Notes under the pieces: model-generated
What the model was told of the DNA's origin: nothing
Seen by the model: the letters and a program-made list of their open reading frames with translations, nothing else
Database searches by the model: none
Translations under genes and position numbers: made by a program
NCBI RefSeq assembly: GCF_021018805.1
Contig: NC_086247.1
Coordinates: 149,943,285-150,007,284 of the forward strand
Source of the DNA: Prinia subflava
Taxonomy: Eukaryota; Chordata; Aves; Passeriformes; Cisticolidae
DNA: 64,000 nt
Direction of reading: 5' to 3'
Shown here: positions 1 through 12,290 of the stretch, piece by piece
Position numbering within the stretch: position 1 is the first letter of the stretch
Layout of the letters: each line of letters begins with the position of its first letter

Positions 1-2703
1 TGTCACACACCTTCCAAAGGCTGGGGTTGTGTTTTACTCTATAAAGGTATTAGAAACTGAATTACTCTTTCAACACCATGATGCTGCCCATGCAATTCTC
101 CTTGCAGGTTTTGGGAATTGCCTTCCTATCCACATCAATCCTTTCCTGGATCAACCAACAGCACAAACATCATTAAATCCCACACTCAGTGCTGCATGCC
201 TACAGCTCTGGGAGACTCAGTGAAGAGAAAATATTTGGGTTCAGAACGAGGAGATCAGAGTGGAGAATTAGAAATGGCAGAGTTTTGCAGTGCCACTGTT
301 TGCTCCTGGGCTCGTGATGCTGTGCTGGATCTGGAGAGAAGCTGAGCAGGATTCCAGGGGAACAAGGATCAGGATTTTGCTGACCGTCAGGGAAACCAAG
401 GGATGGCAGCAAGGCAGTGACATCCCCTCAGTGAGCCCAGAGGAGCCAGATCCTCAGCTTTGGCTGCAGTTCCATGGAAAACAAGGCAGCAATGAAATAT
501 GTGACCTTCCAGCATCAGCCTGATGGAGGAAGCAGCAACAGGGCTTTTCTGTCCAGCAGTGACTACACACAGGGCTGTGTTTTCTCACTCACATCCTTTA
601 GATGAAGTGAATGTGAAAGGCAGTTTCAAGCTTTGAAATGCTGAAAGCCTCGAAAAAAGGAATTGTCAAGTGTGGGGACCATGTATGGGTTTTAGCTGAT
701 GCCTGAATACTTTAGGGGTTGTATTTTGGGATGATCCTTATGCTGCTGAGTCACAGACACTGAGGTTTGAGAAATGCTGGTTTGAGGGAGATGGCTTCAG
801 ACACTGAGGTAGAAGGAGGCACAGCATCCACTTGGGATCAGCTGACACTCTTATATTTGTTAAATCAGGCAATCTGACCTTAAATCCAAGCCCGTAGACA
901 CAACCATGGAAAGAGCACTTCCAGGAATAAGCCATTTATCCTGTCCCTGTGCACGGAATTACAGCAAGGTAATAACTCTGTGACATGCTTTATTTCCCTC
1001 TGGTTGCTATGCCTTCTGGATGCTCAAAAGAAGCCTTTTTCTTGTCCCTTTTTTTTTTTTTTTAATTTTAGTTTGTTTTTATTTTTAATCCTAACACTGG
1101 CATTCCCTTACATGCTGATTCCAAAGGTTTCAGTTTTAAAATGGAGAAAACAAATGAAACTGGAATTATATTAGTGCTGCCTCCGTGGGAAAGGTGCCTG
1201 CCAACATCCCAGCCCTGCTCTGTTCATAGCACCCAACTTTTAGCTTCTGTCTCTCTGGGACTGACTGCTCATCATTATGGGCCAAAGCACCCAAACCAAC
1301 ACATCAGCTACAAAACCCAGCCCCTGCTCCAGCACATTGTTAGCACTCCTAATAAATGTTGTGCCACTGGAAATCCCAGGTGCCCAATAATCCCTGTGTG
1401 AGCAAGCACAGGAATGAGCCCAGCAGCCAGCTCCTGCCTTGTTTGCATTCAATGAGCATTTAAAAGCAGGCAAAAAATAAAATAGCATGAGTGGATAGTA
1501 TTCCTTGGAAGGCCACTTGTATTTCAGATCACCTCAGCCTGGTGTCACATTCAAAATTTGCCAGCAGATCTGGGAAAATTATTGCAGGGCTATCACAGCT
1601 CAAAGAACAGCTCCAGTCAAAGACCCTTTATTTCATGGGGTTTCCAGGCAGGGAAATCATGTAGTTGACATAGGGATCATGGGTTTTTTTCAGGGAAGAA
1701 TGTCAGGTAGGGAAACTGGTGGGCACTGAAAGCAGCTTTGTGTCCTGCCACTAGATTCCAAGCAGGACACCTGGGTCCCTAAAAAATCCAAAAACAGCAG
1801 GATCCTATTGCATTCTCCTGATCCCAGGGACAGCCGTGAGTGGCTGATGCTCAGAGCTGTCTCTTGCTGCACTGGGTCACAGCTGCAGCCCCTGTGCTCC
1901 CTTTCCAGCTCCCTTTTGGAGCACAGCTCATCTCACCCCAAAGGAGTCAGCTGGAATAAGTAAACACAATTCTTACAAACCCATCTTATAGGCTGCTCCC
2001 TCCTGCAAGGATATTAAACTTTTTCCTGTCATGTGTGAGACCCCTGCCTTGGCCAGGGGATGGAGGAGAGGAGCAGGACAGCTCTGCTCAGCCAGGCAGG
2101 AGGATTTGGGAAGTCACAATGCCTTGGTGACTCTATGCAAGTTTTGCCCATGTGAAGCTTTTCAAAATTACCAGTAAAATCATTGTTTCCTTTAATTCCA
2201 TTTCTTTCTTTAATCCCAGAGGTGGAAAGGGGGGGTCTGGACAGCCCCTCAATACATTTATATCCACCATTCCCTGAAGTATCCTCAGGCCAGGAAAAGT
2301 CCTCATGGCTCCTGTTTGGCTAGAGATGTCCTATCAGGTCTAAGCGGGAAGGAATGTCCACCTCCTCCTCACCTGATCTGTACCTCTCCAGGTAAATTAA
2401 AATTACGCCTCTTACTCCTGCTGAATTTCTGCTTGCCTCCTCTTGGTCTAAAAGCATGGAAATTGGGGGTTTGGCATAGATTGTTATGAGTAACATACCC
2501 AAAGTATTCATCAGCACCTTGGGATTAAGTAGTCCCTGGCATTTTTGGCAGGAAAACAGGCAGATGTGATCAGACAGTTTCTCTGTCGCTTTCTTCACTG
2601 TTTGTGAACCAAGGGATAATTTCCAGCTTTGTTTGTTTGGTGGTGCCTTTGCATCCCCAAAGAGTGGAAGCTGACAAGGTTTGTGCCAACAGGCAGCCAG
2701 GTA

Positions 2704-2740
2704 CAGAGGGAGGGAGAGAGAGAGAGAGAGAAGGGGAGAT
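2704..2740. repeat. (GA)n-rich simple repeat
   Basis: A purine run with GAGAGAGAGAGAGAGAG at its centre. Confidence 0.8.
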
Positions 2741-3756
2741 TGTCCCTATTTCTGGGACACGAGAACCCATCCAAGGGTTCAACCTGAACTCTTATAACCA
2801 GAGAAGATCAGGTCATGTTTGGGATCACTCACTCCTCTAATGAGTGGCTTCCCAAGGAGCAGGAAAACCTGCACTCACTGCATCATCTCAGACTGGTTTA
2901 ACAGGGGATAAAACCCACAGCAGAACTTCTCTGGCTTAAACTGAGCCCTGCCATCATCCTTGTCCTGCATGGACAACATAACAGAGGCACAAGGAGTCAC
3001 TGGCAGTGATTTGAAGTCTGATGGTTCCAAGTGCTGGAAAACACGAGTGGGTGTTGGTGTTGTGAGCCACTGAGAGCTAGACCCTGCCTCCAGCACATCA
3101 GGCTTCAAATTCTGCTTTTGTTTTTGTGTAAAGCAGCCTGTCCCTGCCCAGGCAGGAGCAGGGATAGAAGCCAAGCCAGGCTGCAGGTACTGAGGGGACA
3201 GGAAAGAGCAGCTGTGGGAAGCAGCAAGCGTCCAGCCCAGACCATCTGCTGCAGTTGGATTAATCTCTAACCTGTGTTCTTAGCTGGCCAAGGGAAACTT
3301 GTTAGGCTGAATTTGTATCTCTAGCTTCAGGTTACAGCCTGGCATGTTAAAATAAACCATCCCTGACTTTGTGTTAGCTTAAAAAGCTGGCTTGTGGATT
3401 AGAGATCGAGAAGAAATCATGGCAGGAGCTGTTTGTGTTCACCAGTGAGGGGAGGAGGAGACAACTCCGTGCTGCCAACAGCCTGAGCATGGCCAGAGCA
3501 CCTCCTTGAGAAAAAAGAAAGGATCAGAGGCCCAGGATAAAGGGGTGTCTGAAAAGAGCCTTGGACCCATGAGGAAAGGCTCTCTTCCGCTCCGGACTCA
3601 AGCGCTGTGTGCTCTGATGGAGCAAATTTGAAACATTTTGTATTCTCTCGTTACTATTGTTTCTCATGACCACTGTTTGTCTTGTGTTCTCTTGCAAACC
3701 ATCCTCTGCCAGAGGAGTAGCAATGTTGAAAACTTGGAAGCATTGTGGAGGAAAAC

Positions 3757-3786
3757 TTTTTTTTTAATTTCCTTTTTAAAAGCGTG

Positions 3787-3833
<47 letters not shown>
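3757..3833. repeat. 42-base poly(A) tract with perfect hairpin arms
   Basis: An uninterrupted run of 42 A (3792-3833) follows GAAATT. T9AATTTC at 3757-3771 is the exact inverse of GAAATTA9 at 3786-3800, with a 14-base loop. An outer pair GAAAAC/GTTTTC (3751-3756 and 3834-3839) also matches. No retrogene body or target duplication is visible beside it. Confidence 0.9.
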
Positions 3834-3837
<4 letters not shown>

Positions 3838-6800
3838 TCTCTGCCAGTGAAAAGCAAGGAGAGAAACAGAAATGTTTGGGGAAAAAAGCTGTCTCCCAGC
3901 TTTGCTGAATGCTGGAGAAGGAGGAGATGGATGAAAAGCACCCATAAAAAGCAAAAGCAAAGTTTGAGGAGTGAAGGCTGCCTCGCTGCTTATCTAATTC
4001 CCCTGCAAACAGGGCCGGCTGTCTCGCAGGATGGTTTCAGGTACATCTGCCCGAGTCTCCTGACTCACCCGTGTGTGGGGTTTGGATGTGCCGGAGCTGA
4101 GCTGAACCTGCCAGGCTCTTCCAGTTTGCTTTTACACACATGGGGCCGCTTGGACCGAGCCTTACAAAGCCTCTTTCTAGGAAAGGAGCTTTGCGTAACA
4201 GAAGGGAAAATAGGTCGTTGTCAAGGTTTAGGGCATCTGCAGAAGAAAGTAAACAAGTGGTGCGGCGTGGCCGGGCTAGAGGGGAGAGCAGGATGTGCTC
4301 CTGCTCTAGACAAGGCTGTGCTTTGAAGGAGGGTTTGGCTGGGAGCAAAGTCAGCCTCGTGTTTACGGCAGCGGGACTGGGATTCTCCACGTGATCCTTG
4401 GCAAAGCATCCCATCCCAGGGTGCAGGGAGGAATCAGCGCCCCACAGCACCCCAGGCTTTGGGTGCTGAGCTCTGTGGGGCACCACACGGAGCAAACAGG
4501 AGCTGCTCCTGAGGGGGAGGCTCACCGAGACACAAAACCATGGCCATGGCAGAGCCAGAGCAGAGCTTGCCCGGGAACGCTCGGAAAGAAACAAAAAATA
4601 AGGCAAAACCCCCCCAACAACCACCGGCCTTCTGCAAAAGCACCGCAAAGTCCTCCTTGCAAACGCCCTCGGGCATCATCGGCCAAGCAAAATCCCGGGG
4701 GTGATTTTGGGCAGAGATCCAGCCGCCTCCCTGGGTGATCCAGAACCACAGCATGTCATCTTCCCCAGGGCCGGGGGAGAGGCTGGGCATCCACCCAGGC
4801 ACCAGCGCCGGGCCGTGCCCTCCCCGCCGGGGTACAGCCTGTGCCGGGGCTGCGGCACCGGGGGGCTCCGCGGAACCTCTGCCAGCTGCCCGGCCCCCGC
4901 CGCCAGCCCGCCAGGACATCTTGTTTGTGTTTTTGTGCGGAGCACACTCCCAGCGGGTTATGTCAGAGGTGAGGAATGCGGGGCCACCCTGTGTCATGAG
5001 ATCAGCCTCACATTTTTAGGCTGAGCTCTTACCGTATTTGCTGGGAAGCGGCGCGGGGGCCCCGCAGGGGTGGGAGATCCCCTTCGCCCGCATCCCGCTT
5101 TTCCAGCCCTCGCTCCAGAGGAGCCGGGTGGGGCGGATGGGGCCCGTCTGCTGGAACAAGCTCTCCCTCTGTTCCTCGCAAGGAGCAAGAAAGGAAACGC
5201 AGTGAATTAAGGCGAATGAAAAGGCGGCAGTGAAAGGCGGCCGGGCGCGGTGCCAAGCGCGGGGAGAGAGCTGGTGGCGAGCTGCTCTCTGCCGCCGGGA
5301 AAGGCAGCGGCACCCGGGGCTGGCACCGCCGAACTCACCCGGGCACCCCCAAAGCATCCCCGTCCCAGGGGCTGGCAGCGTGAGGAGCGACATAAACCAG
5401 AGCAGAGAGGAGGCTGGGCTCGGAGCCCTGGGAGTGAAAGAACTTTGACCCAAAACACCGCCCAGAGCAGCGGCTTTGTCCCGGTTCTGTGGCTGGGAAC
5501 CAACCCCTAGGTCCCATCTTTCTAAAGTTTCTGGGCTGAGTCCTTCTGCTCAAGGAAAACTGGTGCAAAGCAGCTCTGCTGATGTCACACAGGGTGGCTG
5601 CACTGCCCGTTCCCAAGTTTTCCACTTTAAAAATGGGAGGGAGGCTCCTTTCAGTTCTGCACCCCACCTAGGGTAGAAAGAGGGGACACACTTTGATCCT
5701 GGTGCCACTGCAGAGAAAACCCACTGAGGCAGGGTCAGACCCTGGCACAGCAAAGGCTTCTCTGCTCTGCTCTGGTGGGGCTTTTATTTTCCTTAATTTC
5801 TTTCATTTTCCCCTTTTTTTTTTTTTTTTTCCTTTTACTTTTCCTGAAATAACTACAACAGTAGATCTCGAGGTTGAAAAGCCCAAAAATGAAGATAAAC
5901 ACTTCCACAGACCATGTCCAAAATGCTGCTGCTTGATATTTTTTCGTTTGTTTAGGTTTTGGGTTTTTGTTGTTGTTGTTCTGTTTTGCCCTGCAGAGGG
6001 TTTTGACATGGTGGTGTTTTGTTCTGTGTCAGAAGGAAAACAAACCCTGAAATACCAAAATCTTTCACACAATGGTCTTTCCTTTCTCCAAACACCCCTG
6101 TGAGCTGGGCCTCTTGCAGCTCTCAGCTCTTCCCAGAACAGGAGAACAAATACTAGGAAATCTGGAGGGATGAACTGCACGGATGAGCTGCAGGCAGCTG
6201 GCAGCACCAGCTCCACATTATTCCATGTCTCAGTGCTGGCTGCTCCTCACCTGGAGGAGGCAGGTGAAACCTCCAGGAACTGCTGATGGTTCCTGTCCTA
6301 CTGAGAGTTTTCTGCTGTGCACCTCAGTCTCCTTTTTGTGTCCCTGTGAGACGTAACAGGAAAATTTCAACTCCTCATCTCTTGTCCTCTGGCATTTGCT
6401 GTTTGTTGTGTCACTCCCAGACTTCTTTGGTCAGTCTATCATAGTCCCAAAAGTCTGTTTGGGAAATTCTCCCTTTTGTGGCATGAAAATGCAAATGCTG
6501 GTTTTAGGTCCTCTCTAGACTGGTGGTGCTGTGGACGCACCAGAGAATGTCTTGAGGAAATGAAAGAGGTGACCAGCAGGGACAGAAGGGGCTAGCAGAG
6601 AGCTCCAGAGGGACCTTCAGACCCAGAGCCCTCCCCTGTTCACCCACAAAACACAGAGGTGAATGTGTTGACAGGAAGGAGCTGCTTGCTGCCTCATAAA
6701 AATAAGGAGGGAGAAGCGATGGTGTGGGAAAATGAGGCTTGTTTAATGGTTTAGGAAATTATCTTGTCTTTCTTCCCACTCTCTTTGTCTGCCTTGCCCT

Positions 6801-7345
6801 TCAGAAAGTCATGGTTAATAAGATTTTCTTTTTTATCATCTGGGGTGGAGGTTTTTCTTAACTTTCCCTGGGTTGAAAAAGGAAAATAGGGCTTCATGCA
6901 GCATTTACCAACAGCCTTGGACACTGAACTGGGACCAGGTAAGACCTGGAGAAGGGGTTCCAGGTCCACCTTGGCTGGTACAGAAGACTCTAAATTACAT
7001 GAAATAAGGATCTTGGCTTTCATTAGCTTTTTCAGCTGCCTGTAATGCTTTAAGAAACAGAAATCTTCAGTAGCAATGATTTTATATATATATTTGATAT
7101 AAGTTCAATTCTACTGCAGTGAACTAATTTGCTTCTGTTAAGCTCCTTCAGTTTGGGGGAAAACCACTGATATTGCTTAGCAACCTTTAAATAATTTTGG
7201 TAGAGCACAATAATGTGGGAAGGACGAAGCTGATGTCTCTTACCCTGCCCCAGGTTACCTGATCTCCCAGATATTAATTTATCTAACCCTCTTGTTTGCT
7301 TCTAATCACCATCATTTTCTGAACTGCAGTTGAGCATCCTGAAAT

Positions 7346-7570
7346 TGTAGAATATCTCAGGTTGGAAGGTTCCAGAAGGATCCTAGAATGGTTTGGGGTG
7401 AAAGGACCTTAAAGATCTTTATGTTCCAACCCCCTGCCATAGGCAGGGACATCTTCCACTGTCCCAGGTTGCTCCAAGCCCTGTCCAACCTGGCCTTGGA
7501 CACTTCCAGGGACAGGGGCAGCCACAGCTTCTCTGGGCACCCTGTGCCAGGGCTTCATCACCCTAAAAGT
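7346..7570 (-). mobile_element. CR1 LINE 3' fragment
   Basis: Reverse-orientation CR1 3' end: TAGAATGGTTTGGGG, CCAACCCCCTGCCATAGGCAG, then TCCAACCTGGCCTTGGACAC and CACAGCTTCTCTGGGCACCC. A second, older CR1-like end (TAGAATATCTCAGGTTGGAAGG) abuts it at 7348. Confidence 0.85.
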
Positions 7571-10500
7571 GAAAAATAAAAAGGATCAATCAGTCCAATC
7601 CCTGCTCCTTGTAGGACTGCTATAAACATGCATTGCTTGACTTTAACGATGGGTTTTCACTGCCTCTGCAGCATGGCAGAGCACCAGGCTCTCTGGGGAG
7701 ATCTCACAGTACAAGGCAGCAAAATCTCCATCTGACCCAGAGGCAGGCAGCTGCTTTGCCTTGCTGCAGCTCGGCAGTGGGATGTGTTGTGCCTGCCAAA
7801 GCAGATACTGAAGGTTCTTTCTTTCCTAATTGTCACTTTTTCTGTGACTGCTTCGAACACAGAACCAAGGAGCACGGAAAGAACAGTGCCTCCCCTGTCA
7901 GGGATGGGGTGGGAAAGGCAGAAAAAAAAAAGACTGAAGGAAGAATGTGGTGAAAGGCACCACAGCATCCAGAAGCTTGACTCTGATTTGCTTGAAGCAG
8001 TGTAAACAAGCAGGTCACAAAACTTGGAGCTCTGACTGGCACTGGCACCAGAAAAACAAGGAAAACATGTTTTAGACCAATTATACTGTAGAAGATACGA
8101 GAGATTTTCAACACACCTAAAGCCATCAGCATCAGACAGTGCAGTAATTTGAGTTTTAGGGCCAGGTGTAAACTCCAGGCCTACAAGAACCAGATACTTA
8201 ACCTGATATAAAGTGACTGATTTATTGTTTCTAAAGATTTTGCACTGTTTGAAAGATTACCTACCATAAGATCTCAATGCTGCTCTTCTAACCTCCCTGC
8301 TGGGATGCCCTTCAGCTGGCCCAGGCTCATCTTCCCCAAGTTCTTTACCCATCTTTCTGCTCTCTGTGCTCCAAATACCAAAATCACTCTGACATTCCAT
8401 GCAAACTGTCTTGAGTTTGCCCTTTTCTGCTGGATACTCACCCAGCCTTTCCTGACCCATGACCATCTCTCCCTGCTCTTTGTCACCTACACCCATAATA
8501 AAGCTCTCTGCTTATAATCAGGGCAGGACTGCCCTGGCTTGTGCTCCTTCCTATGAAACTCACTGGAAGAACATCCCACATCTTGGACTCCTGAGCAACT
8601 CAACTCACCCACACAAAGGAAAATGAGGCAGAGCTGGTAGGTGTGAGCAAAGGGCCCAGGTCAGCCCCTGTGGAGAAATAGGACAGGACCTGTAGGAAGA
8701 TCTTGCTCCTTGATGTTCTCCAGGTACCCATTGGGAGCCAGGCAGAACTTCCTGGCTTTCATGGATTCAGGTCTCTGTCCCTCCAGGCCACCTCTCCACT
8801 GGTCCATCTCCATCTGGTGTCTCCCCATCCCATGATTGAGCAGATTGTCCTGTTTCCTAAATCATCTCTCCTGGTTCCCACAGGATAGGGAGAGAGCTCC
8901 AGAAGCCCATGGTGGTTTTGGTTCTCCTGAGCTGTGGTTCATTGCTGCAGCTCTTTATGCTCTTACATCCCTCAGGGAAAAAGCAATAATCAGTATAATG
9001 CTCCATCTTCCTTTACTAACCAAGCACACACCTCAGCTGTCCTACTCTTGCCAGGAGGGTAAAGAGCTGGGAGATGGGAAGACACCTGAGAAATGGCCAG
9101 TGGTGCTCCCACTCCAGAAAGGAGTGTAGGATGTTTCAGGCAGCCTCAGAGTGGTGATTTCATCCCCTTCAGCAGGCACTTTGCCAGGCACATCCTGTCC
9201 AGCTTGTGCTGGACAGACTGGCAGTGAGCAGAGTCAGTGGCAGCCAACTCGAAATGGCCAAGACCAGCCTCTTTCCAGTGCTCAGGAGCTGATTCATGTT
9301 TTGGTTTTCTGCCCCACCCAGTCTAGAGTGAGTTCAGCACATCCCTCTGAGCTTCATTTTCCTGCTTTCAAGGCTGTCCCTCCTTCAGAGATCTTCCCAC
9401 AATCATGGCCCCACCCAGCCACCACCAGTTCTCTCTCTTTTCCTGGACTGGACACCAGGGCAGCAGCCAGGAGCTCACTGGCTTTGATTCATCATCCTCT
9501 AGGAAAAAAGCTGCTGATGCTGCTGGTGGTGCTTCCTCTTGACCATCTGGCCCAGCACAAAGGCTTGGTTTTCATCTCCACCCCTGTCTTGAGGGAAAAG
9601 GCCACTTCTGAGGGCCACTGTCCCTACAGGGCACTGCTGAACTTGGAATGTGGGAAATGGAGCTGTGGGGAAAAAAACCTGACCATGGGAGCATGGGAAC
9701 ACATCCCTATTCCACCAGCTTTGTGCCACCAGGCAATGCTCAGGATTGGTGTGTGTTAAGAATCAAAACCTGATGGTTTCCCCCAGGACTCATTCAGGCT
9801 CCTGCATGATGTAAGCATTTGCTGTCCCTCTCCTTAAATAACTAGAGAGCAGAGCCAAACGGGTTTTCTCTCCAACAGATGGGCTGCTGACAGGTGCTGC
9901 TGAGATGGAAGGAGGCTGAGATGGAAAATCAAGGATGCCTTGATATGGTCTGTCACTAGCTTGAAGAGAAAAAAAAGCAGGTGAGGTTTGGTCTCCTTGT
10001 TCTGCCACATTATTCAGATGCTGTAGAAGTATAAAACCACAATATTATTGTGTTAGGAAAATGTTATTACCTTGTCTTAAGGGCAGGGGAATGGAATACG
10101 TCCTAAAGATGGAAGACTGGGATACATCCTTTGGGACAAGGAGGATCTTCTTCCATAACACAGGTCAGAATGGCATTGTGTAAAATAACAGAAAACAAAA
10201 GCTTTTCTTTGTCCCTAAATAAGTAATTTGTGTGCTTCCTTTGTGGTTCGCTCTTAAAGGCTTGCCGAATCCAAGGAGGATGTGGTCACAGTCATTGGAA
10301 ACTCCAGATGCTACAATATAAAAACACAAATCTGCATTAAACCCACATTTTTAATGAGTTAAATCTCATGTGCTTTCCCTCTGTTTTTCTCAGAGGGTGA
10401 TGGCAGGCTGCTGCAGTCTTCATGTCCATGGAAGAGCCCAGTTCCTCACAAATCTTCCCCCTTGATTTTTTTTTGACAGAATACAGTCTTTTGTTATTTA

Positions 10501-11084
10501 CTGATGTCACTGTAGCCTAGGAGAGAAATCAACAGAGTCATGAATTATAGACTATGCTTGTAGGACATTTCACTCTGTTTGATTTAGTGTGAACAAATTC
10601 CAGATAATTAGAGATGAGTTCAAGTTACAGCACTTCACTTCTCTCTTCTGAGTTGCCCTAAGAGGAGAGGAGTGTCTGGGTTGAGTATTTTCATGGGGGT
10701 CATTGGGAAGGTGAGATCCTTCTGTGTGTAGGTCTCAATTTTGAGGAACCATAATATTACAGCAATGCAGCAGGGTGTCCACTCAGGAAACACATCAGAC
10801 TTTGAAAAAAACCCTCAGAATCCCCAGGGTGAAAACATCACATGGTGTTGTGTGGGTTTTCTTCAGCTTTAGCTGTGGCATTCTGCAAATGATCCTTCAC
10901 CTGCAGGGCATTTCCATCCCAGCTACCATCTCCTGCTGCTGAGCACTTGAGGGGTAAGGAAAGAAGCATCTTGGCCTGGGATTTTGAGATCTGGGACTGC
11001 TTGGACATAAAATGCACCATCTCTGCAAAGCTTTCCACCAGCATCCTCATTTTGTGTGTAGAAAAGCAACTCCAGCCTTCCACT

Positions 11085-11150
11085 CAAATCAAAAAAACAA
11101 AAACAAAAAAACCAAACAAACAAAAAACAAAACAAAAAACTAAACAACCA
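11085..11150. repeat. A-rich (CAAA)n-type simple repeat
   Basis: About 65 bases of A runs punctuated by single C, for example CAAAAACAAAAAAACC. It may be the tail of a decayed retrotransposon, but no body is recognisable. Confidence 0.75.
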
Positions 11151-12206
11151 AGAAATTAAAGGGGTATGGGAAGAGGCCAGAGTCTTACTTTCTCCTTGAA
11201 CAACAAAACCCTTGCCTCAAAGCAAAGCCAAAGTCACTTCATCATGATTTTGGAAGATGATGTACAGTGCCGTGGTATAACTGCGAGGGGAGGTGTCCCT
11301 GAGCACACAGCCACCCCAGGGCACAATTAGGGGAGTTAACCGGACTTTTCCATCTGAATGCTCCATTTATTATAAATAACCACCATTTTAATCATAACTC
11401 ACTGCCTGCTGGAGATCCTTTGGTAATGCCATTGTCATCTGTGAGCACTGGAGACTGGGAAGGAGAAGGATGTGATGGACTCTCACAAGGGCTACGTTCA
11501 GTTCTCTCCACAATTTGGAAAGTCTGGGTGGTCTTTGGCAAGGTCCTCTTCATATACCCAGCTACAACACCAAATACACTCCTTAAGATAGTTAAGGCAT
11601 AGGTGATGCACTCCTGCCTACCCTTTGAGTTTATAGCTCTTACTGTTGGTTAAAATCTGAAAAGATTAGGCCAATATGTGGACATTGGGCCTGAAGAATT
11701 CCTCAGGTCAGGTTTTGAAGGTTTAGCTCATGATTTTTAACGCCTGGACATCACAGGGGCAAATACTTGGTTTGCTTGCAGTCTGATCAACCCCATGTTT
11801 TCCAGCCAAGCACTTGACCCAGAGAACCAAGCCAATAACTGCGTGTCTCACAAGGAACAATCAGCAGCAAGAACAATAAAAATCCTTGGAAACACATGCA
11901 GACTCCATTACCATGTAAAACACCCCAATGGCACAGTCACTTATGGACCAGCCCTTTTACTACCCGGGAGGAAAGAAGGCATGGACCTTCTTTGGATGTG
12001 AAAGTAAAACTGCTTATTTCTGTCTCTTCAGGATGGGTGGGACAAGGAAGGCATCAAGAAACTAAAACCAGAGAAGGAACAGAATGAATATTTAAGGAAA
12101 ATAATTGCAGCATCCAGCAAAATGTTTTCTCTTTCTATCCTTATTTGAAGTAATGGTTATTCCCCACCTGAGTGGCGCTGGTGGTTGTGACTCCTCTCAG
12201 GAGGTA

Positions 12207-12290
12207 AATCACAGAGTCACAGGCTGGTTTGGGTTGGGAGGGACCATAAAGATCATCCAATTTTGACTCTCCCATGCATAAGAAGCTCAG
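12207..12290 (-). mobile_element. Short CR1 3'-end fragment
   Basis: ATCACAGAGTCACAGGCTGG followed by TTTGGGTTGGGAGGGACCAT and AAAGATCATCCAA is the reversed end of a CR1 element, about 85 bases long. Confidence 0.75.

Larger units (their letters stand above)
1..7345. other. No gene recognised; simple repeats and a GC-rich block
   Basis: Read on both strands, no frame resembles a known protein and I see no splice-linked exon series. It contains the GA repeat (2704), the poly(A) hairpin (3757-3833), a T run at 5816-5831 and a GC-rich zone at about 4400-5500 with raised CpG content. Apparent frames of 100-200 codons in that zone overlap on both strands, as chance frames do in GC-rich DNA. Confidence 0.6.

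Noticed and set aside
3745..4326. A 193-codon frame with a long lysine run
   Set aside because: The lysines come from the 42-base poly(A) tract; the rest is not recognisable.
9151..9759. A 202-codon open frame on the plus strand
   Set aside because: No motif, repeat or membrane pattern suggests a gene, and composition is like the neighbouring noncoding DNA. Retained only as a note.
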